DNA of 64,000 nucleotides from Ancylobacter crimeensis (GTDB lineage: Bacteria > Pseudomonadota > Alphaproteobacteria > Rhizobiales > Xanthobacteraceae): positions 1 through 64,000 of the forward strand of contig NZ_JALKCH010000016.1 of the NCBI RefSeq assembly GCF_023016805.1. The letters run 5' to 3'. Each line of letters begins with the position of its first letter. Position 1 is the first letter of the stretch. A model generated the notes under the pieces. The model did no database searches. It worked only from the letters and a program-made list of their open reading frames with translations, and had not been told where the DNA came from. Shown in pieces: positions 45,818 through 53,892 of the stretch. The position numbers and the translations under genes were made by a program.

Positions 45818-46993
45818 TCAGCCGGCGTCGATCGCCGCCAGCGCCGCCGCGACCCCGGCGCCGACATCGACGCGGCATCCCAGCGCGGACAGCGCGCCGC
45901 CCAGAGCGGCGAGCGCGGGAACGGCGTGGATGGGCTGCGCGGTCGGGCCCATATGGCCGATGCGGGTGAGCTTGCCCAGCGTCTCGCCGCGGCCGGAGGA
46001 GAAGACAACGCCATAGCGGGCCCGCGCCTCGGCCCTGAGAGCCGCCTCGTCGATGCCGGCGGGGGTGCGCACGGCGGTGCAGGTCGGGGCGGCGAAGCTC
46101 TCTTCCGCCGCCCAGAGCTGAAGCCCCATCGCGGTGACGCCGGCGCGGGTGGCCTTCGCGGTGAGGGCGTGGCGGGCCCAGACGTTTTCCGGCCCTTCCG
46201 CCAAATAGAGGTCGATGGCCGCCTCCAGCCCGTTCACCTCGGCGACCGAGGGGGTGAAGGGGAAGGGCCGGTCGGCGCGCCACGCCTCCTTCCAGTCGAG
46301 GATGGAGAGGATCGAGCCGCGAGGCGCGGTCGGGTTCGCCTCCATCTTCGCCCAGGCGCGTTCCGACACCCCGAGGATGGACAGGCCGGGTGGACAGCCG
46401 AGGCACTTGTTGGGGCCGGTGACGAGCAGGTCGATGGCGCTGCTTTCCGCATCCACCTTCATGCCGCCGAAGGACGAGACCGCGTCCACCAGGAACAGCG
46501 CGCCGTGGGCCCGCACCACCGCGCCGATCGCCTCCACCGGGTTCACCGTGCCGGAGGGGGTGTCGTGGTGGCACAGAGAGACCACGGTGACATCCGGCCG
46601 CGCCTCCAGCGCGCGGGCGACGTCCGCGGGGTCGAGGATGCGGTCATAGGGCACGGCAAGCTCGACGATCTCCGCGCCGGAGCGCTTCGCCCAATCCTCG
46701 AGACCCTTGGAATAGACGCCCGAGACCAGGTTCAGCACCACGTCGCCGGCGCCGAGCAGGGAGGCCGCCGCGGCCTCCAGCCCCAGAACCGGCTCGCCAT
46801 GCAGGATCACCGGCATGGTCTGCGCCTTCACCACGCCGGCCAGCTTCTCGCTGACGCGCTGATAGGTGGCCTGGAAGGCGGGGTCGTAATCGTAGAGCAC
46901 CGTGGTCGCCAATCCCCGCAGCACGGCGGGGTAGGCGTCCACGGGGCCGGTGGTGAGGGTCAGGACCGGGGAGGCGGTTGGCGCGTAGCGCAT
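45818..46993 (-). CDS. ppaT: Pyridoxamine-pyruvate aminotransferase
   Basis: A 391-residue fold-type I aminotransferase matching the Mesorhizobium loti PPAT over its whole length. PPAT converts pyridoxamine and pyruvate to pyridoxal and L-alanine without PLP cofactor, an entry step of vitamin B6 degradation. Residues known for M. loti PPAT (Glu68, Lys197, Arg336, Arg345) are found one position lower: Glu67 (HGEPVLG), Lys196 (GPNKCLG), Arg335 and Arg344 (SSGRGETLGKLTRIG). The CHHDTPSGT block also fits. It converges on the BMP importer and is divergent from the gntR-pno pair. Confidence 0.92.
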   Translation of the reverse strand: MRYAPTASPVLTLTTGPVDAYPAVLRGLATTVLYDYDPAFQATYQRVSEKLAGVVKAQTMPVILHGEPVLGLEAAAASLLGAGDVVLNLVSGVYSKGLEDWAKRSGAEIVELAVPYDRILDPADVARALEARPDVTVVSLCHHDTPSGTVNPVEAIGAVVRAHGALFLVDAVSSFGGMKVDAESSAIDLLVTGPNKCLGCPPGLSILGVSERAWAKMEANPTAPRGSILSILDWKEAWRADRPFPFTPSVAEVNGLEAAIDLYLAEGPENVWARHALTAKATRAGVTAMGLQLWAAEESFAAPTCTAVRTPAGIDEAALRAEARARYGVVFSSGRGETLGKLTRIGHMGPTAQPIHAVPALAALGGALSALGCRVDVGAGVAAALAAIDAG

Positions 46994-47421
46994 GGTCGGG
47001 TCCGTGAGGCTGGCCGCGCCGGAGAGCGCGGGGGCGGGCGGGAAACGCAGCGGGCGGAAACGCGTTGGCCGATCAACCAAACATCGACCGAAACTGCAGG
47101 AATGGTCAGAGATTGGCACCTGAAACCCGCCGCGGCAACTCTCTTTCGCCCTGTGGCGCGAGGTTGGGACGATCCGGTCTTATCGCGGCTTCCCAAGCGT
47201 ATTCAGATGGTCGGTATCACTGCCCGAGCGCCGCAGTCACGCCTTTCTGTTCGGTTCCGGTGGGTAAAAGGGTTCGACCAGAAGGCAACCAATGTTGTAA
47301 CTCGGTTTCGCGGGACCTACACTGCATCGCGTGCAGGCGCATGTGGGGCGCCACGCGGACGTCGGTTTGGCGGCGAACCGGCAGCGGCGAGCGGTGCCGG
47401 TTCCGCGTGTGAACGGAAGTG
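46994..47421. promoter_or_regulatory. Divergent control region between ppaT and gntR-pno
   Basis: No gene. A good promoter points toward gntR: TTGTAA (47295-47300), a 17-nt spacer, TACACT (47318-47323). A dyad, CTGCA-TCGCG-TGCAG (47322-47336), covers the end of the -10 and the expected start of transcription, a good position for a repressor. The ppaT side shows no clear promoter and only a weak ribosome site. Confidence 0.6.
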
Positions 47422-48222
47422 ATGCCGATGGACGCAGTCGCGGACAAGACGGGGCGTAAGGGACAGGCCAAGGGTCACGCCAAAGCAGGCGCCAGGGACA
47501 GTGGGAAGCCGCTTCCAGCGCGAGATGTCGATGCCGGCGTTCCGGCAGGGTACGAGGGACCGCGCGAGGGGCCGGGGCTGGATGATCTGGTCGAGGCGCT
47601 GCGCGGCATCATCGCCCGCACCGGCAGCCTGCCGCCGGAGCGTACCGTGGCCGAGGAACTCGGCGTGAAGCGGCACACCCTGCGCCGCGCGCTCGGCCTG
47701 CTGCGCGAGCGCGGCGAACTGGAGCCTGCCCGCGCGGGCCGCCGCGCCGCCCCGGTCGCCGGCCACGACGATGGCCGCAGCCTGATCAATTCTACCAATC
47801 CGCTGGAGGTGATGGAGCTTCGCCTCGTGCTGGAACCCGCGCTGGCCCGGCTTGCCGCGCTGCGCGCCACGCCGGTCGAGATCGACCGCATCCTGCGCGC
47901 CGCCAGTACCGCGCCCGACGCCGATCCCATCGCCGCCGACATGGTGTTCCACAAGGCGATCGCCGCCGGCTCGCGCAATGCGCTGGCGTCCGAGCTGTAT
48001 GTGCTGCTGCACCGGGTGGCGAGCGACGGGCGCCTGCGCTTCACCGACAGCGACGCCACGCTGCTGCCGGAGCGCGTGCGCCTGCGCGATGCCGAGCACC
48101 AGGCGATCGCCGAGGCCATCGCCGCACGCGATCCCGAGGCGGCGGAGCGCGCGATGTGGCAGCATCTCGCCACGCTGCAGCAGAAGATCATGGGCCGACT
48201 CGCGCCCGGCGGTCTTCCCTGA
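47422..48222 (+). CDS. GntR-family regulator, FCD subfamily (vitamin B6 locus)
   Basis: A 266-residue regulator: a 50-residue basic tail, a winged helix at about 55-110 (VAEELGVKRHTLRRALGLLRERGEL) and an FCD domain from about 120 with histidines in MVFHKAI, EHQAIAE and MWQHLATL. It is an FCD protein, not a MocR/PdxR fusion, so it does not sense PLP by an aminotransferase domain. It lies between ppaT and pno and probably controls both plus the importer. GTG at 47419 is an alternative start. Confidence 0.86.
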   Translation: MPMDAVADKTGRKGQAKGHAKAGARDSGKPLPARDVDAGVPAGYEGPREGPGLDDLVEALRGIIARTGSLPPERTVAEELGVKRHTLRRALGLLRERGELEPARAGRRAAPVAGHDDGRSLINSTNPLEVMELRLVLEPALARLAALRATPVEIDRILRAASTAPDADPIAADMVFHKAIAAGSRNALASELYVLLHRVASDGRLRFTDSDATLLPERVRLRDAEHQAIAEAIAARDPEAAERAMWQHLATLQQKIMGRLAPGGLP

Positions 48223-48263
48223 CCCGACGGCCTTTCTTTCCACCACCCGGAGACCGGACGGCC

Positions 48264-49805
48264 ATGGCGTCCTTCGACGTGCTCATCATCGGCGCCGGCT
48301 CGGCCGGTTCCGTGCTCGCGGCGCGGCTTTCGGAGCGGGCGGATGTACACGTCGGGCTCGTCGAGGCCGGGCAGCCGCCCGCCGATCCCGACATCGCCGA
48401 TCCGCTGAAGTGGCCGTTCCTGCAAGGCCGGGCCTATGACTGGGCCTATGCCACCGTTCCGCAGGCGGGCACGGCGGGGCGGGTCCATCCCTGGCCGCGG
48501 GGGCGCATCGTCGGGGGGTCGAGCTGCCTGCACGCGATGGCCCATGTGCGCGGCCATGCGGACGATTTCCAGCATTGGGCCGAGGTGACCGGCAGCCGGC
48601 TCTGGTCTTACGAAGGCCTGCTGCCCGGCTTCCGGCGCAGCGAGCGCTTCTCGCGCGGGGTCGACGCCGTGCATGGCGGGCACGGGCCGCTGCCGGTGTA
48701 TCTGCCTTGCGCCGAGGTGAGCCCGGTGGTGCGGGCCTATATGGATTCAGGGCTCGGCCGCGGCATTCCATGGATCGGCGAGCACAATGGCGGCCCGCTC
48801 AACGGCGTGGCGCCGAATTCCCTCACCATCCGCGAGGGGCGGCGGGTGAGCGCGGCCGATGCGTGGCTGACCCCGGCGCTCGGCCGGCCGAACCTCACGC
48901 TCATCACCGGCGCTCTGGTGCACAGGCTCATCCTCGATGGTCGCCGCATCGTCGGCGCGCTGGTGGAGCAGGGCGGCAGGACCGCGCCGATCCATGCCGG
49001 GCTGGTTCTCCTCTGCGCCGGGGCGGTGGCGAGCCCGCTTCTGCTGATGCGCTCCGGCATCGGTCCTGAGGCGGTGCTGAAGGCCGCCGGCATCGCCTGC
49101 TGCGCGCACCGTGCCGGCGTCGGGCAGAACCTGCACGACCACCTGCTCACGGCCGGCAACGTCTATCGCGCCAGGCGCCCGGTGCCGCCCTCGAAGCTGC
49201 AGCATTCCGAATCGCTGATGTATCTGAACGCGCAGGATCCGATGCGCGCGGAGGGGGCGCCGGATGTCGTGCTCGGCTGCGTCGCTGCGCCGAGCGTGTC
49301 GGAAAGGCTGGAAGCGCCGGCCTATGGCAGCGCCTATACGCTGCTCTCCGGCGTCACCCACCCCACCTCGCGCGGGTCCCTCGCGGTGACCGGGCCTGAT
49401 CTCGCCGATGCGCCGCTGATCGACCCGGCCTATCTCTCCACCGAGAATGACCGCCGCCTCGCCCGCCGGGCGCTGGAACTGGCGCGCGAGATCGGCCATG
49501 GCGCGGCGCTGAAAGACTGGCGGGCGGAGGAAGTCCATCCCGGTCTCGACGTGCAGGATGCCGCCGGGCTGGACGCCTTCATCGCCCGCGCCGTCATCAC
49601 CCATCACCACCCGGTCGGCACCTGCCGAATGGGGGCGGATGACGGCGCGGTGGTCGATGCCGAATTGCGGCTGAACGGCTTCGAGGGCGCGCATGTGGTC
49701 GACGCCTCGGTGATCCCGGCGATCACCTCGGGCCCGGTCCACGCCGCGATCCTCGCCATCGCCGAGACCTTTGCCGCGGAAATCGCCGCCCCGCTTCTGG
49801 CGTGA
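48264..49805 (+). CDS. pno: Pyridoxine 4-oxidase (GMC oxidoreductase)
   Basis: A 513-residue FAD-dependent GMC-family oxidase that converts pyridoxine to pyridoxal with O2. It matches M. loti PNO throughout (PADPDIADPLKWPFLQGRAY; HAMAHVRGHADDFQHW). The catalytic set reported for M. loti PNO, His460, His462 and Pro504, maps with a constant offset of 13 to His447, His449 and Pro491 (ITHHHPVG; SGPVHA), distinguishing it from choline dehydrogenases, which have a different second residue. The nucleotide motif is GAGSAG. It follows the GntR gene by 41 bp and converges on the ProC-like gene. Confidence 0.9.
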   Translation: MASFDVLIIGAGSAGSVLAARLSERADVHVGLVEAGQPPADPDIADPLKWPFLQGRAYDWAYATVPQAGTAGRVHPWPRGRIVGGSSCLHAMAHVRGHADDFQHWAEVTGSRLWSYEGLLPGFRRSERFSRGVDAVHGGHGPLPVYLPCAEVSPVVRAYMDSGLGRGIPWIGEHNGGPLNGVAPNSLTIREGRRVSAADAWLTPALGRPNLTLITGALVHRLILDGRRIVGALVEQGGRTAPIHAGLVLLCAGAVASPLLLMRSGIGPEAVLKAAGIACCAHRAGVGQNLHDHLLTAGNVYRARRPVPPSKLQHSESLMYLNAQDPMRAEGAPDVVLGCVAAPSVSERLEAPAYGSAYTLLSGVTHPTSRGSLAVTGPDLADAPLIDPAYLSTENDRRLARRALELAREIGHGAALKDWRAEEVHPGLDVQDAAGLDAFIARAVITHHHPVGTCRMGADDGAVVDAELRLNGFEGAHVVDASVIPAITSGPVHAAILAIAETFAAEIAAPLLA

Positions 49806-49808
49806 GGT

Positions 49809-50594
49809 TCAACCCTTCTTCTTCGACAGATCGTGGGCATGGGCCTCGATGGCGTCGAGGGCGCCGTCCACCGCGTCGAACCAGCCCTGTTCGGTGAGGT
49901 AACCGCGTCCGCGCCAATTGAGGCCGCCGGGCGTCTCGTGATGGGCGGGATCGACGCTTTCGCCATGGGCGAGCGCATCGAGCCCGATGGCGGCGAGCCC
50001 GGCGAACATGGCGCGCACATAGGCCTCGGCCATGGCGGGGCTCATGCCGCGCGATCCCAGCCAGCCGATCATGCGATTCTGCATGGCATAATGGGTCGAC
50101 ATCATCGCGCTGGCGATGCCCATATTGCCGAGGTCGGCCTCTCTCTGCGCCACCACCAGGGTGCCGAGGCCGCCGAACAGCTCCTCCACGACAGGATCGG
50201 CGGGGTAGATCGCGATGGGCCCCTGCCGCAGCCGGATCGGCGGCAGCGGGATGACCCGCGCCACCCGGCTCGCAGGCGCCACCGCCTCCACGACGCGGGC
50301 ATGGGCGACGCCGGCGAGGAAGGTGACCACCACCTGATCGGCGCGGAAGGGCAGGCCGGCGACCACCTCGAGCTGCGAAGGCAGCACGCCGAGGAAGACG
50401 ACATCGGCATTCTCGACCACCTCCTCATTGCTGGAGGCGCGCGTCACATTGGCATGGCGCTCGGCAAGGCCGCGCGAAACCGCCTCGGACCGCGGCGAGA
50501 CCAGAATGTCGGTGCGCTCGCCATGGGTGTGCTGCAGACCGTCGATGACGGCGGCGGCCAGCGTGCCGGTGCCGACGAAACCCAAACGCAACAT
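49809..50594 (-). CDS. Pyrroline-5-carboxylate reductase-like protein
   Basis: A 261-residue ProC-fold oxidoreductase: GFVGTGTLAAAVIDGL Rossmann motif and the C-terminal dimerisation region with HHETPGGLN, close to the proline-binding stretch of ProC (which has SPGGTT). The change suggests a different imine substrate. It follows lysR by 94 bp on the same strand as the luciferase-like gene, so it may reduce a catabolic imine rather than make proline. AGGA seven bases before the ATG. Confidence 0.78.
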   Translation of the reverse strand: MLRLGFVGTGTLAAAVIDGLQHTHGERTDILVSPRSEAVSRGLAERHANVTRASSNEEVVENADVVFLGVLPSQLEVVAGLPFRADQVVVTFLAGVAHARVVEAVAPASRVARVIPLPPIRLRQGPIAIYPADPVVEELFGGLGTLVVAQREADLGNMGIASAMMSTHYAMQNRMIGWLGSRGMSPAMAEAYVRAMFAGLAAIGLDALAHGESVDPAHHETPGGLNWRGRGYLTEQGWFDAVDGALDAIEAHAHDLSKKKG

Positions 50595-50688
50595 GAAAGA
50601 TCCTGTCCTGCGAAAAGGGGAAAAGTCCCTGTAGCCTGCCGGCGGGCCGGTGTCAGGCGGGTTGGCATCGGGTGCGCCGAAGCGCGGC

Positions 50689-51675
50689 TCAGCCGCTTTC
50701 CCGCCCCTCGAAGCCGATCCAGCTCCGGAACTCGGCCACCGCCGGCTTTTCCGAGAAGTCGGGGCTGGTGAGCACGTAGAAGGCCGAGCCGGTTTCGATT
50801 TCGAGATCGAAGGGCCGCACGAGGCGGCCGGCCTTGAGGTCGCTTTCCGCCAGAAGCGGGCTCGCCAGCGCGACGCCCTGTCCCTGCACGGCGGCATCCA
50901 GCATCAGGCCGGCATCGTTGAAATAGAGCGTCTCCTCGAAAGCGAGGCCGCCCACGCCGGCGGCGGCGAGCCATGCCCCCCAATAGCTGCCGCTCACCAC
51001 CTGCAGGAGCGTGTGGTGCACGATGTCGCCCGGCCGTGCCAGCGGCGGGCCCTCGCGCAGCAAGGCGGGGCTGCACACCGGGAACAGCCGGTCGGGCGCC
51101 AGCATCTCCACCCGCGCGTTCGGCCACACGCCGTTGCCCCAGCGGATGGCGACGTCGATGTCCTGCCGGTCGAAATCAACCGGGTCGCTGGAGGCGAGCA
51201 GCGTCACTTTCACCTGCGGCTGGAGCTGCATGAAGCGCTTCAGCCGCGGCACCAGCCAGCGCGAGGCGATGGAGGGCGGCGCGTTCACGCACAGCACCAC
51301 GGGTGCCTTGGGATCGACGATCCGCTCGCAGGCCCGCACCAGCAGCGCCATGGATTCGCCGACCGCGCTGGCGAGCGCGGTGCCCTCGCGGGTCAGCTCC
51401 ACCCGGCGCGGCATGCGGCGGAACAGGCGGACCTCCAGCAGTTCCTCCAATTGCCGGATCTGCTGGCTCACCGCCGACTGGGTGACGCACAGCTCCTCGG
51501 CGGCGGTGGTGAAATTGCCGTGACGGGCGGCGGCGTCGAAAACGCGGAACAGGTTCAGCGGCGGCAGGCGGGTGGGCCGGCGGATGGCGGGCGCGGCGAG
51601 CGGGACGGCCGCCCGCACCGGCGGGTCAGCGGTGCCGGTCGCGGGAAAGAGCGGCTCGTCGGTGAGCTTGGTCAT
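50689..51675 (-). CDS. LysR-family regulator (GcvA-like)
   Basis: A 328-residue LysR protein with an unusual 40-residue N-terminal extension before the HTH (LNLFRVFDAAARHGNFTTAA ... VTQSAVSQQIRQLE), then a periplasmic-binding-protein-like effector domain. The HTH and linker are of the GcvA type. Its ATG overlaps the stop of the luciferase-like gene by one base, so the regulator is co-transcribed with it. Likely target: the 52749-53091 divergent region. Confidence 0.88.
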   Translation of the reverse strand: MTKLTDEPLFPATGTADPPVRAAVPLAAPAIRRPTRLPPLNLFRVFDAAARHGNFTTAAEELCVTQSAVSQQIRQLEELLEVRLFRRMPRRVELTREGTALASAVGESMALLVRACERIVDPKAPVVLCVNAPPSIASRWLVPRLKRFMQLQPQVKVTLLASSDPVDFDRQDIDVAIRWGNGVWPNARVEMLAPDRLFPVCSPALLREGPPLARPGDIVHHTLLQVVSGSYWGAWLAAAGVGGLAFEETLYFNDAGLMLDAAVQGQGVALASPLLAESDLKAGRLVRPFDLEIETGSAFYVLTSPDFSEKPAVAEFRSWIGFEGRESG

Positions 51676-52748
51676 CAGGCCGCGTCCTGCAGGGAGCCGT
51701 CCCGCAGCTCGACCAGACCTTCGAGCTGGGGAATGACATCGCAGCCGAAACGCTCCAGCGAGGCAAGCGTCTCGCGTCGGCCGATGCCGGCGAAGCCCAT
51801 GAAACAGGACAGGTGCGAGGGCTGCAGCGCCTCGATCTCCTCGGCCAGCTTTTCCGCGCAGTAATCGGCCGGGCCGATCACGGCGTTGTCGAGAAAGTCG
51901 TCGAGCGGGGGCTCGTCGTTCAGCGGCATCAGCCGCAGGAAGGGGCCGTCCTTGGACGGGTGGGCGGTGGAGAGCGGCACCGCGGCGCGGGCGAGGTTGC
52001 GCACGCATTGCGCGGCGTGGCGCGCATCCACCGGATCGTCGGTCACGTAGATGTAGCGCTGCACCGCGAGCGGCATGGTCCCGGCATCGCCGCCCGCCGT
52101 TTGCCAGCGCCCGGCGATGGTCTCGCGGAACGCCACCGCCTCGGCAAGCCCGCGATGGCCGAAGCTCATGAAGGGCGTGTCGCCGTTCTTCGCCATGCGG
52201 GCGAGGATGTCGGGATGCGAGCTCGCGACGAACACCTCCGGCATGGCGAGGCCGAAGGGGCGCATGGACAGCTCGGTGCGCGGAATCGAGAACATCTCCC
52301 CGGAATAGTCGACGATGCCGGAGGTGAGACCCTGTTCGAGGATGTCCCAGGTCTCCAGCATCTTCTTGTGCCGGTATTCGGGATCGACCCGGAAACGGTC
52401 GAACTCATAGGGCTGGTAGCCGCAGCCGAGGCCCAGCACCAGCCGCCCGCGGGTCAGCAGGTCGGCGAAGGCGGCCTCCTGCACGAGCCGCAGCGGCTCG
52501 TAGAAGGGCAGCGCCAGCACCGCCGGGCCGAGGCGGATGCGGGTGGTTTCCGCCGCGACGTGGGAGACCATGAGCAGCGAGGACGGGCAGATCGAATGGT
52601 TGGTGAAATGGTGCTCGGCGAACCACGCGACGTCGAAGCCGAAATCCTCCGCCATGCGCACGATGTCCACCGTGGTGCGCAGCACCGAGGCCGGCGAAGT
52701 GTTGCGGTCGTAGAGGCCCATCAGGTTGAAAAGGCCGAGCTTGGTCAT
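51675..52748 (-). CDS. Luciferase-like flavin-dependent monooxygenase 1
   Basis: A 357-residue bacterial-luciferase-family (LLM) monooxygenase. The TIM barrel starts with KLGLFNLMGLYDRN and contains WFAEHHFTN at about 43-51, the usual active-site histidine pair, and GLGCGYQPYEFDR. It uses reduced FMN supplied by a separate reductase and O2. It is clearly paralogous to the monooxygenase at 53893 and divergent from it and its SDR. GAGGG precedes the ATG at 52748. Confidence 0.88.
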   Translation of the reverse strand: MTKLGLFNLMGLYDRNTSPASVLRTTVDIVRMAEDFGFDVAWFAEHHFTNHSICPSSLLMVSHVAAETTRIRLGPAVLALPFYEPLRLVQEAAFADLLTRGRLVLGLGCGYQPYEFDRFRVDPEYRHKKMLETWDILEQGLTSGIVDYSGEMFSIPRTELSMRPFGLAMPEVFVASSHPDILARMAKNGDTPFMSFGHRGLAEAVAFRETIAGRWQTAGGDAGTMPLAVQRYIYVTDDPVDARHAAQCVRNLARAAVPLSTAHPSKDGPFLRLMPLNDEPPLDDFLDNAVIGPADYCAEKLAEEIEALQPSHLSCFMGFAGIGRRETLASLERFGCDVIPQLEGLVELRDGSLQDAA

Positions 52749-53091
52749 GACGCCCTCATCGTCGCGGCCGGGACGACGTACATGCGTCGCGGCACTGCGG
52801 GCGCCGGCCGCCCGCGACATGAGCCGTGCAACATCCGCCCGCCTGGACGTTACGGGCACCATCAAGGGGTGCGCACGCCTCTGGCGCGAACATAGAAAGG
52901 CGGGCAGTGCGGAGCAAATTAGCTGTTCTTATGCGTGGCCAAGCCCAGCTTGCCAGCACCGGCGAGAGGTATTCCAGCTTATCGGCACAGTAGAATTGAT
53001 CGTTTGTCCTTCTCCCGTCCGGACGGAACACTCAGGGGCACACGGCGTCCACCCCCTGCGAGGCGCCGGTCTGGACCAGAGCGGAGCCGTC
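52749..53091. promoter_or_regulatory. Divergent region between monooxygenase 1 and SDR 1
   Basis: A 343-bp gap without a supportable gene. It should carry promoters in both directions and a LysR site. I see only a moderately AT-rich patch around 52905-53010 and no convincing -35/-10 pair or clean T-N11-A dyad. Confidence 0.4.
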
Positions 53092-53823
53092 ATGAAGGAC
53101 CACACCATCATCGTCACCGGCGGGGGCAGCGGTCTCGGCCGCGCCATCTGCCTCGGCCTCGCCGATGCCGGCGCGCAGGTCGCGGTCATCGAGATCGACA
53201 AGGCCGGTGCCGATGCCGTCGTCGCTGAGATCACGCAGAAGGGCGGCAAGGCCTTCGCGGTGATCGGCGACATCACCACCCGGGCGAGCGCCAAGGCGCT
53301 GGTCGACGAGGTGGCGACGGCCGCCGGGCGCATCCATGGCCTGTGCAACTGCGCCGGCGTCTATCCGCGCAAGCCGATCCTCGACATCTCCGATGCCGAC
53401 TGGGACTTCTCCTTCTCGGTGAATGTGCGCGGCCTCTATGACGTCTCCGTCGCCGCGATCGCCCACATGCAGCAGGCCGGCGGCGGACGCATCGTCAACA
53501 TCGCCTCGATCGACGCGCTGAAGGCGCACCCGAAGAACGCGCATTACGCCGCGATGAAGGCGGCTGTGGTGAGCCTCACCAAGAGCATGGCGCTGGCGGT
53601 GGCGCCCGACAACATCCTGATCAACGGCGTGGCCCCGGCCGGTATCGCCACAGAGAAGGCCAAGGCCGCTGGCTTCCTGCCCGAACTCGCCGCCCAGACC
53701 GCGCTCGGCCGCGCCGCCGAGCCGGAGGATGTCGCCGACGTGGTGGTGTTCCTGCTCTCGGAGAAGAACCGCTACATGGTCGGCGAAACCGTCGCCATCT
53801 CGGGCGGATACTTCATCGCGTAG
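53092..53823 (+). CDS. SDR-family oxidoreductase 1
   Basis: A 243-residue classical short-chain dehydrogenase: GGGSGLGRAI cofactor loop near the N-terminus, NCAGVY, catalytic Ser in NIASIDA, and a tyrosine-lysine pair in HYAAMKAA, where the usual YxxxK is shown as YAAMK. Asp/Glu residue EIDKAGAD suggests NAD(H). It is 70 bp upstream of monooxygenase 2. A pyridoxal 4-dehydrogenase role (also an SDR in M. loti) is possible but the resemblance is only at family level. Confidence 0.85.
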   Translation: MKDHTIIVTGGGSGLGRAICLGLADAGAQVAVIEIDKAGADAVVAEITQKGGKAFAVIGDITTRASAKALVDEVATAAGRIHGLCNCAGVYPRKPILDISDADWDFSFSVNVRGLYDVSVAAIAHMQQAGGGRIVNIASIDALKAHPKNAHYAAMKAAVVSLTKSMALAVAPDNILINGVAPAGIATEKAKAAGFLPELAAQTALGRAAEPEDVADVVVFLLSEKNRYMVGETVAISGGYFIA

Positions 53824-53892
53824 GCAATCGACTTTGGCCTCGAAGTCATCCCGCGCGCCGCGCTGTCATTCTTTCAATCATCGGATCGGACA

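Noticed and set aside
43524..46574. A roughly 1000-residue minus-strand open frame across the BMP permeases and ppaT
   Set aside because: It is Arg/His/Gly-rich shadow sequence opposite or offset from well-supported genes.
47422..48222. PdxR (MocR) regulator at the B6 locus
   Set aside because: The C-terminal half is an FCD domain, not an aminotransferase-like domain.
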